Made by a program: the position numbers and the translations under genes | Shown here: one piece after another, positions 45,601 to 55,576 of the stretch | Layout: each line of letters starts with the position of its first letter | How positions within the stretch are numbered: position 1 is the stretch's first letter | NCBI GenBank assembly: GCA_943787375.1 | Contig: CALSME010000006.1 | Span: 62,001-126,000 of the forward strand | Reading direction: 5' to 3' | Source: an uncultured Polaribacter sp. | GTDB taxonomy: Bacteria > Bacteroidota > Bacteroidia > Flavobacteriales > Flavobacteriaceae | Length of the DNA stretch: 64,000 bases | The notes under the pieces: model-generated | Databases searched by the model: none | Told to the model about the DNA's origin: nothing | The model's input: only the letters and a program-made list of their open reading frames with translations

Positions 45601-47177
45601 GAGAGTTTCAATTGTCTGGTTTTGTTGGAAACCCAGAAATGCAAGGAGTTTTAAGATTGAAAAATGCTGGAATGCTATTTCCATATTTAAATGTAGATTA
45701 TAACTTTGATGGAGAATCTCTTATTAAATTAGATGGGCAATCCTTCCTTTTAGAGAACATTAATTTATTGGATGTCAAACACCAAACCAGAGGGATGTTG
45801 CAAGGGCAAATTACCCATCAAAATTTTAATCAATGGTTTTTAAATTTACAAATTGACACTAACAATTTATTGGTTTTAGATACTGAAGATAATGAAGAAG
45901 CTCAGTACTTTGGCACTGGGTTTTTAAAAGGCACGGCAACGATCAGTGGTTTAACTGACCAATTAACAATAGATGTTAATGGAAGTACGCAGCCTGGAAC
46001 TGTTTTTGTTGTTCCTTTAAAAGACATTGAAACCGTAAATAGTTATAAGCTAATTCATTTTAAATCAGACACATTAAAAGTGGCAGATAGGCAAAAGGAA
46101 TTAGCGAAAGATGCCTTAAAGGGCCTTTCTTTAAATATAAATTTAGAGGTAACCAAAGCGGCAAAAATGCAAGTTGTTATTGATGAGGTTTATGGGAGTC
46201 AGTTAACGGGTTTTGGTTCTGGGGCTATAGACATACAAATTAACACCCGTGGAAAGTTCAATATCTTTGGAGATTACACCATTGATAATGGAGTTTATGA
46301 TTTTAAATATGGAGGCTTAGTCAATAGACCTTTTGTCATACAAAAAGGGGGGACTGTTTCTTGGAACGGGAATCCTTATGAAGCCAATTTAAATGTTGCA
46401 GCTGTTTATAAAGCGAGAGCAAACCCGTCTACACTTTTACAAAATTTCAATTCAAGCAGAAATATTGAGGTAGATCTAGTGACTAAAATAACGGGTGGTT
46501 TGTTTAGTTCCAAACAAGAATTGGATATCGAGTTAGCAAACGTAGATCCCGCTATTGCAACAGAATTAGAATTTATTTTGAATGATAATAATGTCAATGA
46601 AAAAACGACACAATTTATATCTTTATTAACTTTAGGGAGTTTTGTAAATCCTGATAAAATAAATTTTGATAGCACTTCAGCCATTACAACGACAGCTTCA
46701 AACGCCATTACAGCTGCTTTTTCTAATTTAATGAACAGTCCAGACAGTAAGTTTACATTTGGTGTTGATTATGTACAGGGTATCGATAATAGCGATACAG
46801 ATAGATTGGATGTTGACAATCAGGTAGATGTTTCTGTGAGTACAAACTTGAATGACAGAATTATTATTAATGGAAAAGTTGGGGTACCCGTTGGAACCAA
46901 AACACAATCTAGTGTAATTGGTGAAGTAAAAGTTGAAGTGTTATTAAACAAAGAAGGTAATTTTAGAGGTGTCATTTTTAATAGACAAAATGAAATTCAA
47001 TATTCAGCAGAAGAGGAGGGTTATACGCAAGGAGTCGGACTTTCTTACCAAGTTAATTTTAATACGTTCTCTGAATTTCTTAAGAAAATAGGTGTTCAAA
47101 AACGTAAAAAAACACCCAAGAAAGTGATTAATAAAAGCACAGTACTTTCTAAAAACAAGCAATTAATTAACTTTTAA
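42681..47177 (+). CDS. tamB: TamB-like inner-membrane-anchored envelope protein (DUF490)
   Basis: A 1498-residue AsmA/TamB-type protein expected to bridge the periplasm as a long beta-taco groove, now thought to carry phospholipid to the outer membrane and earlier linked to barrel assembly. An N-terminal span (VLFLLLIIILLSTSYV, about residues 33-50) is followed by long repetitive beta-strands with NVSGKL-, NVNGRG- and GASG-type segments. The conserved TamB C-terminal domain covers about the last 350 residues (GDYTIDNGVYDFKYGG, FGVDYVQGIDNSD, NDRIIINGKVGVPVG). No tamA lies next to it. It converges on the symporter gene, with 12 bp between the stops. Confidence 0.9.
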   Translation: MFLIRFAENLNNLIIQPIKKYQKILLKLLKYMVLFLLLIIILLSTSYVQTKLAKYATTTINEDFGTDLLIQKVDLSFLGTVQLKGIEIRDHHQDTLIFVNKLSTSLLNAKKILDGDVKLKSISLEDAHFYMKTYKDEQDDNLTVFIDSFDSDIPKDSLRKPFILETSNIYVSNLNYKLTNENDEKTLKYSAKKIGGNLQDFSIVGPDVKANIRGLYFTESNGLNVTNLTTNFLYSLSAMHFKETTLQTRNSKILGNIFFTYNREDLKDFNNKVEIKANFKKSTFSVYDFKKLYAEISGNDVLNFKGNVSGKLNDLKIQNLRLNSKNGIKASGDFAIVNSINTNKPFLFKGDLEHVSATFSELKNLLPNVLGNTLPPELSRLGRFDVNGLVRVTSEEVNANVNLSSEIGAMHSDFKIENRSNLDFATYKGDVAFSDFDLGVFIDNPMLGRFTLAGNVNGRGFQSASLNTSFVGTVATFEFKNYTYSNMEVDGVYQKNKFNGNLLIDDDNFKMNFKGLADLSSSMHKFDFDATIASLNLKETNLFTRDSIAILKGKITLDVAGNTFNDLLGNASFKDVYYTNHEKEFHFEEFRVSSSLKEDVKRIEITSKDIANGFLSGNFAFSELLPVAQNALGSIYTNYKPYKVAKNQFLDFNFTVYNQIVNVFFPEIYIHDNTKVKGKIVSNKSLLKLNITSPRIQVFGNEIKDVKLLTDNQNPLFNTSLTASELNTKYYKLSKLNFLNRTDNDTLYFKSVFEGGKLNDEEFNLDFYYTINPKGKSVVAFQESSFNFRENVWKINPNSQYPDKITFDLKTSEFNFSQFEITSKEQKIEFAGSLKGENEKALLADFTKVDLESFLPDIDSLALKGVFSGNLDFVQKEGVYKPEAIVLIKDFEINDFKQGDLSLNIVGDNSYEKYNVAVSLKNKKVKSIAASGVLDFSSKKPLIDLNVFLEDFSLNAFSPLGKDVLSAIRGKASGEFQLSGFVGNPEMQGVLRLKNAGMLFPYLNVDYNFDGESLIKLDGQSFLLENINLLDVKHQTRGMLQGQITHQNFNQWFLNLQIDTNNLLVLDTEDNEEAQYFGTGFLKGTATISGLTDQLTIDVNGSTQPGTVFVVPLKDIETVNSYKLIHFKSDTLKVADRQKELAKDALKGLSLNINLEVTKAAKMQVVIDEVYGSQLTGFGSGAIDIQINTRGKFNIFGDYTIDNGVYDFKYGGLVNRPFVIQKGGTVSWNGNPYEANLNVAAVYKARANPSTLLQNFNSSRNIEVDLVTKITGGLFSSKQELDIELANVDPAIATELEFILNDNNVNEKTTQFISLLTLGSFVNPDKINFDSTSAITTTASNAITAAFSNLMNSPDSKFTFGVDYVQGIDNSDTDRLDVDNQVDVSVSTNLNDRIIINGKVGVPVGTKTQSSVIGEVKVEVLLNKEGNFRGVIFNRQNEIQYSAEEEGYTQGVGLSYQVNFNTFSEFLKKIGVQKRKKTPKKVINKSTVLSKNKQLINF

Positions 47178-47199
47178 TTGCTTCTCAATTTAAGCAATT
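47157..47199. terminator. Two overlapping alternative hairpins between convergent tamB and symporter genes
   Basis: The arm at 47174-47183 (TTAATTGCTT) can pair with 47157-47166 (AAGCAATTAA, 10 bp) or, through its last 8 bases, with 47192-47199 (AAGCAATT). The second hairpin is followed by TTTTCTT on the plus strand, and the first by GTTTTT on the minus strand. Each could thus serve one of the two convergent genes, whose stops lie inside the structure. Confidence 0.5.
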
Positions 47200-48917
47200 T
47201 TCTTCCAGATTTTTATCAGAATAAAAACACAAACCATCGAGAGAATTGAGAGGGTAACTCCAATCAATGTTTCTCCATAAATCCAATTTCCAGTGGCAAA
47301 TAGAAAGCTGTAAACTCCAATAAGACCGGTGAAGAAAGCAACTATTTTAAACCCAATATTCTTAAATTTATCTTCTCCGTCAAAAATTAATTTTTCAAAT
47401 GAATCCAGTGTTTCTTTAGTCGAAGGTTTTGTAAGTAATGTAACAGAAATCCACCCAACTGTTGTAACTATAACACCGATTATCAATTGCCAATGTCCTG
47501 CAATTTCAATCCATGGAACTTCTTGTTTTGCGTTGATAAAAAAGAAAAGAGCGACCATAAATGAAATCGCCATTGCTGCAATTTCACTAAACGGATTGAT
47601 TCGATGCCAAAACCATCTTAGAATAAACAACAAACCAGTTCCTGCACCAATTTGTAATAACAAATCAAAAACATCTTTGGCAGATTGCAGGTAAAAAGAA
47701 AAGGTAGCCGCACAAATCATTAAGAGTACTGTAGTCAGTTTTCCCACAATTACTTTTTGTTTTTCGGAAGCTTCTTTGTTTATAAAACGTGCATATAAAT
47801 CATTTACTACATAAGAGCTTCCCCAATTTAATTGAGTAGAAATGGTACTCATAAAAGCAGCAATTAAAGAGGTTAAAACAATACCAATTAACCCTGCAGG
47901 TAAAAAGGTCATCATTGCGGCATAGGCGACATCGTGTCCTTGCATCTCTGAAGGTAAATTTGGAAAAGCAGCATTTACATCCGTCAATGTTGGAAAAATC
48001 ACTAAAGAGGCCAATCCAACCAAGATCCATGGCCAAGGACGTACTGCATAATGTGCGAAGTTGAAAAATAGTGTTGCCCATGTTGCGTTTTTTTCATCTT
48101 TAGCAGCGAGCATTCTTTGGGCAATGTAACCACCCCCTCCAGGTTCTGCACCAGGATACCAAGTACTCCACCATTGTACTGCCAATGGAATGATAAATAA
48201 GGTGACTAAAGCTTCTGTATCTGTAAAATCGGGCAACATATTTAATTGACCGCTAACATTTTCATGCGATAATAAGTTTGTCAATCCGCCAATTTCTGGT
48301 AAGTCTAAGATGTATATAGTTGCCCAAATAGCGCCAATCATTGCGATTATAAATTGTACGAAATCGGTGATTAGAACTCCTTTTAAGCCCCCTAAAGAAG
48401 AGTATATGACCACAATTATTGAAGAATAAATAAGCATTTCTCCTTGGTCCATACCCAAAAGTATATTTGCAATTTTTGCACCTGCCAAGCAAACCCCTGC
48501 CATGGTCACTATATTAAAAATGATGCCCAAGTAGATGGCTCTAAATCCTCTAAGGAAGCTTGCCATTTTCCCAGAATATCGAATTTCATAAAATTCTAGG
48601 TCTGTCGTAATTCCAGATTTTCGCCATAATTTTGCATAGAAAATGACGGTCAACATTCCTGTGAGTAAAAATGCCCACCAAACCCAGTTGCCAGAAACAC
48701 CTTCTTTTCGAACTAATTCGGTTACCAAACCTGGGGTGTCTGCGGCGAATGTGGTTGCTACCATAGAAACGCCCAATAACCACCAAGGCATATTTCTGCC
48801 AGATAAAAAATACTCAGAAGTATTTTTTCCTGCTTTTTTTGACACCCAAAGTCCAATGAAAAGAGAGAGCATAAAAAACCCGATAATAATACCGTAATCA
48901 AGATTCGACAGATTCAT
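47190..48917 (-). CDS. Sodium:solute symporter (SSS family)
   Basis: A 575-residue inner-membrane transporter with about fourteen predicted spans. It starts LDYGIIIGFFMLSLFIGLWVSKKAGKNTSEYFLSGRNMPWW, the classical SSS opening with the SEYFLSGR loop. ADTPGLVTELVRKEG, QWWSTWYPGAEPGGGGYIAQRML and the LIAAFMSTISTQLNWGSSYVVNDLY sodium-site helix follow. This subgroup is widespread in Bacteroidota; its substrate (a sugar, carboxylate or similar) cannot be deduced. It stands alone, with its own promoter box upstream. Confidence 0.9.
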   Translation of the reverse strand: MNLSNLDYGIIIGFFMLSLFIGLWVSKKAGKNTSEYFLSGRNMPWWLLGVSMVATTFAADTPGLVTELVRKEGVSGNWVWWAFLLTGMLTVIFYAKLWRKSGITTDLEFYEIRYSGKMASFLRGFRAIYLGIIFNIVTMAGVCLAGAKIANILLGMDQGEMLIYSSIIVVIYSSLGGLKGVLITDFVQFIIAMIGAIWATIYILDLPEIGGLTNLLSHENVSGQLNMLPDFTDTEALVTLFIIPLAVQWWSTWYPGAEPGGGGYIAQRMLAAKDEKNATWATLFFNFAHYAVRPWPWILVGLASLVIFPTLTDVNAAFPNLPSEMQGHDVAYAAMMTFLPAGLIGIVLTSLIAAFMSTISTQLNWGSSYVVNDLYARFINKEASEKQKVIVGKLTTVLLMICAATFSFYLQSAKDVFDLLLQIGAGTGLLFILRWFWHRINPFSEIAAMAISFMVALFFFINAKQEVPWIEIAGHWQLIIGVIVTTVGWISVTLLTKPSTKETLDSFEKLIFDGEDKFKNIGFKIVAFFTGLIGVYSFLFATGNWIYGETLIGVTLSILSMVCVFILIKIWKKIA

Positions 48918-48939
48918 TCGTATATTCGTTTTTAAAAGA

Positions 48940-48947
48940 CGAAAATA
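48940..48947 (-). promoter_or_regulatory. Possible -7 box for the symporter gene
   Basis: Read on the minus strand this is TATTTTCG, one mismatch from TAnnTTTG, 22 bases before the symporter start. The rest of the divergent spacer to pfkA (48948-49094) is AT-rich without a clear second box; TATTTTTA at 49076-49083 is a weak candidate for pfkA. Confidence 0.3.
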
Positions 48948-49094
48948 GGCAATCCTTTTTAATAGACTACCTTCAAGAAAAAAAACCTGAAATTCAGTAG
49001 TATAATTATTAAAAAACAGTCGCTAAAGTCGAAAACGATTTCGTCATTTTATTCTTTAGAATCCTTTAAATTAAGTATTTTTACACAATATAAT

Positions 49095-51105
<2,011 letters not shown>

Positions 51106-51122
51106 TTGAAACAAAAAGTGCA

Positions 51123-51160
51123 AAAAAAACCTGATAGATTCATTTCTATCAGGTTTTTTT
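51123..51160. terminator. Hairpin terminator after gapA
   Basis: A perfect 16-bp inverted repeat, A7-CCTGATAGA paired with TCTATCAGG-T7, with a 6-base loop, lies between the convergent gapA and ridA genes. T-runs on both strands let it serve both. Confidence 0.92.
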
Positions 51161-51180
51161 ATTTGTAATAATTTGGAAAC

Positions 51181-51561
51181 TTACTTCACTGCGATCATGC
51201 TAATTTCCACATTTACAAACTTCGGTAAGTTGGCCACTTCTACGGTTTCTCTTGCAGGAGCGGTTTCCTCGTTAAAATAGGTTCCATATACAGCATTTAT
51301 TTCTCCAAAATTATGCATGTCAGAAATAAAAATAGACGTTTTTATGACGTTTTCAAAAGTCATTTCAGCTGCAGCTAAGACAGCTTTCATATTTTCCATA
51401 ACTTGTGTTGTTTCTGCTTGAATACTTTCTAAAACCAACGCGCCTGTTGTAGGGTGCAATGCAATCTGTCCAGAAGTATATAGCGTATTTCCGCTTAAAA
51501 CTGCTTGGTTATACGGACCTATGGGTGCTGGTGCTTTTGAGGTAGTAATTATTTTTTTCAT
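51181..51561 (-). CDS. ridA: Enamine/imine deaminase RidA (YjgF/YER057c/UK114)
   Basis: RidA hydrolyses reactive 2-aminoacrylate and related imines from PLP enzymes, protecting the cell. The 126-residue protein has the family length and motifs: APAPIGPYNQAV at the start, LYTSGQIALHP, VIKTSIFISDMHNFGEIN, and PARETVEVANLP with the conserved substrate-binding Arg, ending VNVEISMIAVK. It lies 69 bp downstream of lptD on the same strand and converges on gapA. It is probably constitutive. Confidence 0.95.
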   Translation of the reverse strand: MKKIITTSKAPAPIGPYNQAVLSGNTLYTSGQIALHPTTGALVLESIQAETTQVMENMKAVLAAAEMTFENVIKTSIFISDMHNFGEINAVYGTYFNEETAPARETVEVANLPKFVNVEISMIAVK

Positions 51562-51630
51562 TTTTTAAAATTCTCAATATTGAAGGGGTTATTTTTTGTC
51601 AGACTGAGTCTGTAGAAGACTCTTTGTTAT

Positions 51631-54327
51631 TTAAAATAATCTTCTATCTGGCGGTTTGTTTTTATCCCATTTTAAATCTTGCAATACGGTAGATTTTACA
51701 CCAATAAAAAAGGTGTAAGAGGAAATATTCCCAAAAGGAACCCAATTAAAATTGAATTGCCAGCTGTCTAAATCTCTTGTGAAATTGAATCTAGAGAAAG
51801 TAAAAGCCCCATCTTTTAAATCATATCCTGAAGAATAGCCTACTTTCCATTTGGGAGACAATTCTAAGTTTCCACTAAACATGACCGAATGACTTTTTAT
51901 TTCACCAGGCTCTCTACCATTATTCCTATAAGTAGCTGCATAAGCTAAGTTTACGCTCCATGGAATGTCTGCCTTGTAGAGTTCGGTTTCTACCTCTTTA
52001 TTTTGATTATTGTTGCTGTTAGCTCCTGTTTGGGAAAATCGATTGGTTGGGTTAATGTTTCCGCCAATTACGTCTGGTGTATTTTGTGCCCCATTACCAC
52101 TGTTTGTTTTGTTTTTATCGTCTTTGTCTTTACTGAAATCAGCACTGGATAAGCTGTAATTTGCCGATAAATTTGCCGTTTCTATTCTGAAGATATTCTT
52201 GTTGAACTTGTCAATAGAACGCCCTTCTTCATTTATTTGATAAGGATCTAAGGAAGCATTCAAATTCAATGCCATTTTATCATTAAAAAAGCGAGTACCT
52301 GCATTGACGTTTAGATTGCTCCAACCTAAACTATCTGCGGCAATGTTGTAAGCAGTACTAAAGTTTAAGTTGTTTAAGATAGTTACTTTTTTATCTTCTT
52401 CGTCACTATCTGGATCTTTCGGTGCCATTTTAGCTTCCACAACATTGTTTACCGTTATTCCAATAGAATTGCTTAAACCAGAATTAGGTGCACCATAAAT
52501 ACCTACATTATTATCAAAAGGAGTGTAAGTTTCAATATCGAGTGGGTCTGCAGTTCGTTGCACCCGTTCTTCATATTTACGTGCAAAATCGGGGGTGTAA
52601 TTGTAAGAGATAGAAGGTCTAATAGTATGTCGTATTGCTTTTAAGCGTCCTTTGTTAAACTTAAAAGTCCCATAAATATTGGTAGATAAGCTAACACCTG
52701 TATTGTATTCTCTGAAAGATTTAAAACCACTGATCGTATCTGTAATTACTTCTTGATCGGTTTCGTTATAGGTTTTTTTGAGATAGTTGAAATTCCAAAT
52801 TTCCTGATAAGAGACACTTGGAGAAAGTGTAAAGTATCGAAAAGCTTTTAAATTCGTGCTTGTTCCTGTTCTGTGTTTGATTCCCGATTTTGCTGTGCGA
52901 AACATTGCTGAGGTTAAGAATTCGTCTTCCGTAGTATTAATTCGGTATTCCCCTTGCATTGCATAGTCAAATCCCATTTTCTGAAGCGGATTTTTCTTAA
53001 TACCTCCTTTCCCTTCAAAAGGAAAAATCTTTGACATGGTAAGGTTTACAGATGGAAAGGTCATATTTATTGACTGGTCATTCGTATTCTGTGAATGAGT
53101 TGCTGCAACCGAAAGATTAAAAGGAGTACCTACAAACCTTTTTGTGTAACTTATTGAGGAATTAAAGGTATTTGTTAAAAACTGATTGGTGTTGAATTCG
53201 TTTAAGCTCTCTCTAAAAAAACGACTACTTCCTAGGTTAACAGAAGCTGTAAATCTAGAATTAGGATTTGCTTTCGAATCTTGAGAATGACTCCATCGAA
53301 CATTAAAATTATTCGATTTGTTATAGGTTGAAAAACCTCGGATTCCCTGAACAATATTTTCGAAACTTATATTAAAATTTCCGCTGTAACGATACCTTAA
53401 ATTGTAATTTGAGAACCCTCTTAAGCTCCAACTTCCGTTAGAATAAGCATCTCCTCTTACCGCCAAATCTACATAGTCACTAATGGCAAAGTAATATCCA
53501 CCATTTTGAAACCCAATTCCTCTACTCGAACTTCCCGTATCAAATGCGGGAATTAAAAATCCAGAAACACTTTTTTCACCCAAAGGGAAATAGGCAAAAG
53601 GCAATACTAAAGGTGTTGGAATATCGGCAATGACCAAATTACTCGCTCCAACAATTATTTTCTTTCCTGGAACTAATTTCGCTTTATTTGTGGTGATGTA
53701 ATAGTCGGGGTTCTTTTCTTTATCTGAAGTTGTAAAACGTATTTTTCGCACATAAATCGTAGAATCATTAACGCGTTTTGTTTTTTCACCGTAGGTAAAC
53801 ATTTCACCCTGCTTGGTTTTTAGACCGTAGATTATGGCTCTTTTACTTTTAAAATTATAAAGTAAAGAATCTTGTTCTGTTTCTTCACTACCTTGTTTAA
53901 AATAAGGGCGTTGCGTATATCCTGTGCTGTCTACAATTCCTTTTGCAAATAAAGTTTCTTTCTTATAATCTACAACAATACTACCTGCTTTTAAATCAAT
54001 TTCTCCATAGATTAAAACAGCTTCATTGTACAAAGTTAAGGTCTCTTCTTTTGCATTTTGAATGGTGTAATCTTTGGCATCATGGATGATGATATCCTGA
54101 ATAGACTCTTTTGGCTTGATCGAATCCAGGCCCATTGTGTCTATTTTTTTATTAAAAAGAGTGTCTTTTTTCTTTTTTGGAATTATTTTTGTTTGGTTTG
54201 GGTTCAAACTATCAAATCGCATGTTCGATAAGGAAAACGCTTTCGTTTTTTCTATATCTTGAGAATACCCTTTTTGAAACACGAAAAGAGCGAAAAATAA
54301 AAGAATGTATGATCGGTTTGATTGCAA
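51631..54327 (-). CDS. lptD: LPS-assembly outer-membrane protein LptD-like
   Basis: An 898-residue predicted outer-membrane protein that would insert LPS into the outer leaflet. A signal peptide ends near QKGYSQ. An OstA/LptA-like beta-jellyroll follows (NAKEETLTLYNEAVLIYGEIDLKAG...FAKGIVDSTG, residues about 90-135). Next comes a large barrel with the conserved PFAYFPLGEKSVSGFLIPAF stretch (about 245-265) and LRYRYSGNFN-type strands, to the end. The acidic and Asn-rich stretch near residues 735-775 is probably a surface loop. It is divergent from the amidase gene across 93 bp that hold boxes for both. Confidence 0.9.
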   Translation of the reverse strand: MQSNRSYILLFFALFVFQKGYSQDIEKTKAFSLSNMRFDSLNPNQTKIIPKKKKDTLFNKKIDTMGLDSIKPKESIQDIIIHDAKDYTIQNAKEETLTLYNEAVLIYGEIDLKAGSIVVDYKKETLFAKGIVDSTGYTQRPYFKQGSEETEQDSLLYNFKSKRAIIYGLKTKQGEMFTYGEKTKRVNDSTIYVRKIRFTTSDKEKNPDYYITTNKAKLVPGKKIIVGASNLVIADIPTPLVLPFAYFPLGEKSVSGFLIPAFDTGSSSRGIGFQNGGYYFAISDYVDLAVRGDAYSNGSWSLRGFSNYNLRYRYSGNFNISFENIVQGIRGFSTYNKSNNFNVRWSHSQDSKANPNSRFTASVNLGSSRFFRESLNEFNTNQFLTNTFNSSISYTKRFVGTPFNLSVAATHSQNTNDQSINMTFPSVNLTMSKIFPFEGKGGIKKNPLQKMGFDYAMQGEYRINTTEDEFLTSAMFRTAKSGIKHRTGTSTNLKAFRYFTLSPSVSYQEIWNFNYLKKTYNETDQEVITDTISGFKSFREYNTGVSLSTNIYGTFKFNKGRLKAIRHTIRPSISYNYTPDFARKYEERVQRTADPLDIETYTPFDNNVGIYGAPNSGLSNSIGITVNNVVEAKMAPKDPDSDEEDKKVTILNNLNFSTAYNIAADSLGWSNLNVNAGTRFFNDKMALNLNASLDPYQINEEGRSIDKFNKNIFRIETANLSANYSLSSADFSKDKDDKNKTNSGNGAQNTPDVIGGNINPTNRFSQTGANSNNNQNKEVETELYKADIPWSVNLAYAATYRNNGREPGEIKSHSVMFSGNLELSPKWKVGYSSGYDLKDGAFTFSRFNFTRDLDSWQFNFNWVPFGNISSYTFFIGVKSTVLQDLKWDKNKPPDRRLF

Positions 54328-54339
54328 TGCTATAAATGC

Positions 54340-54347
54340 TATTTTTG
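54340..54347 (+). promoter_or_regulatory. Promoter -7 box for the amidase gene
   Basis: TATTTTTG matches TAnnTTTG exactly, 73 bases before the amidase ATG. It lies within 13 bases of the lptD start codon on the other strand. Confidence 0.4.
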
Positions 54348-54383
54348 TACAATGGTAAAAGTAGGGTTCAATGTTTGAAGCAC

Positions 54384-54406
54384 CAAACTTACATTTGCCA
54401 AAATTA
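54384..54406 (-). promoter_or_regulatory. Two possible -7 boxes for lptD
   Basis: On the minus strand TAATTTTG (54399-54406) and TAAGTTTG (54384-54391) both match TAnnTTTG, 57-72 bases before the lptD start. Either could be used. The divergent amidase box lies further left, so transcription units of the two genes cross. Confidence 0.35.
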
Positions 54407-54420
54407 GTTAAATTTTATCG

Positions 54421-55518
54421 ATGAATTTTCTACGAAACCATAAATTTAAGGGCAAAACTAAAAATATATTTTTTTTAGCACTTTTTTGTTTTTTTCTGAC
54501 AACTTGTCTGGAGTTAACGGCCCAAAAAAAGTATGTAGTTGTTTTAGATGCAGGGCATGGAGGAAAAGATCCTGGTAATACTGGAAATGGATACAAAGAA
54601 AAAAACATAGCACTGAAGGTTGCTGTAGCTGTTGGAAAACAGCTGCAAAAGGAAGATGATATTAAAGTCGTCTTTACGAGAGATAAAGATGTTTTTATCG
54701 ATTTATGGAAAAGAGGCGACATTGCAAATCAAGCAAAAGCAGATTTATTTGTTTCCATTCACTGTGATTCTCATACATCAAATGCTTATGGAGCAGGAAC
54801 TTTTGTTTTGGGAATCCGGGGAAATAAAAAGAATTTAGAAATTGCGAAAAGAGAAAACGCAGTAATTCTTTTAGAAGATAATTACAAACAACGTTATGAG
54901 GGCTTTGATCTAAATTCAGCCGAATCAATGATTGGGTTATCCCTTTTACAAGAAGAAAACTTAGATAAAAGTTTAACGATTGCAAGTTTTATTCAATCAA
55001 ATTTCACGAAAAAATTAAAAAGATTAGATCGAAAAGTAAAACAAGATAATTTTCAAGTACTAAGAGAAACAATCATGCCAAGTGTTTTAATCGAATTGGG
55101 TTTTTTAACCAATAGAAATGAAGGGCGTTATTTAAACTCGAAAAAAGGACAAAAAGCATTGTCAAATTCCATTGCGCTTGCCATCAAGAAATACATCAAT
55201 CAATTAAAACTAAATACCATTTCTGTGGTGGATGATGTTACCAATGAAAAAAGTACAACTAAAATTGAATATAAAATTCAAATTGCCTCAGGTGAAAATA
55301 AAATTGCTACTAAATCGTATAATTTTAAAGGCCTTAGAAATGTAGAAAGAGTTGCAGTTGGTTCCTTTTTTAAATACTATTATGGCAATTCGGATGCGTT
55401 TGTAAAGGCAAAAAAAGCCTTAAAATTAGCAAAGGAAAAAGGGTACAGAACCGCCTATATAGTCGCTTTTAAAAGCGGTGAAAGAGTCCCTTTAAAAGAA
55501 GCTCAGAATATGGAATAA
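54421..55518 (+). CDS. N-acetylmuramoyl-L-alanine amidase (Amidase_3) with SPOR-like tail
   Basis: A 365-residue secreted zinc amidase that cuts the stem peptide from MurNAc, probably during cell separation. A signal segment covers residues about 15-34. The amidase domain has the zinc ligands His46 (LDAGHGGKD), Glu60 (GYKEKNIAL) and His114 (VSIHCDS), and the catalytic Glu in VLIELGFLTN. After a short linker the last 80 residues (EYKIQIASGENKI, VAVGSFFKYYYG, YIVAFKSGERV) look like a SPOR domain, which binds denuded glycan at the septum. The mlaD-like gene follows 58 bp later, with its own promoter box. Confidence 0.93.
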   Translation: MNFLRNHKFKGKTKNIFFLALFCFFLTTCLELTAQKKYVVVLDAGHGGKDPGNTGNGYKEKNIALKVAVAVGKQLQKEDDIKVVFTRDKDVFIDLWKRGDIANQAKADLFVSIHCDSHTSNAYGAGTFVLGIRGNKKNLEIAKRENAVILLEDNYKQRYEGFDLNSAESMIGLSLLQEENLDKSLTIASFIQSNFTKKLKRLDRKVKQDNFQVLRETIMPSVLIELGFLTNRNEGRYLNSKKGQKALSNSIALAIKKYINQLKLNTISVVDDVTNEKSTTKIEYKIQIASGENKIATKSYNFKGLRNVERVAVGSFFKYYYGNSDAFVKAKKALKLAKEKGYRTAYIVAFKSGERVPLKEAQNME

Positions 55519-55545
55519 TTTAACACTTTTCCATAAAAATAGTAG

Positions 55546-55553
55546 TAATTTTG
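55546..55553 (+). promoter_or_regulatory. Promoter -7 box for the MCE/MlaD-like gene
   Basis: TAATTTTG matches TAnnTTTG exactly and ends 23 bases before the ATG at 55577. Confidence 0.45.
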
Positions 55554-55576
55554 TTAAAAGATCAAGAAGAAAAAAT

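Noticed and set aside
49076..49083. TATTTTTA as the pfkA promoter box
   Set aside because: It lacks the final G of TAnnTTTG and leaves a spacing of only 11 bases to the start, so it is noted but not called.
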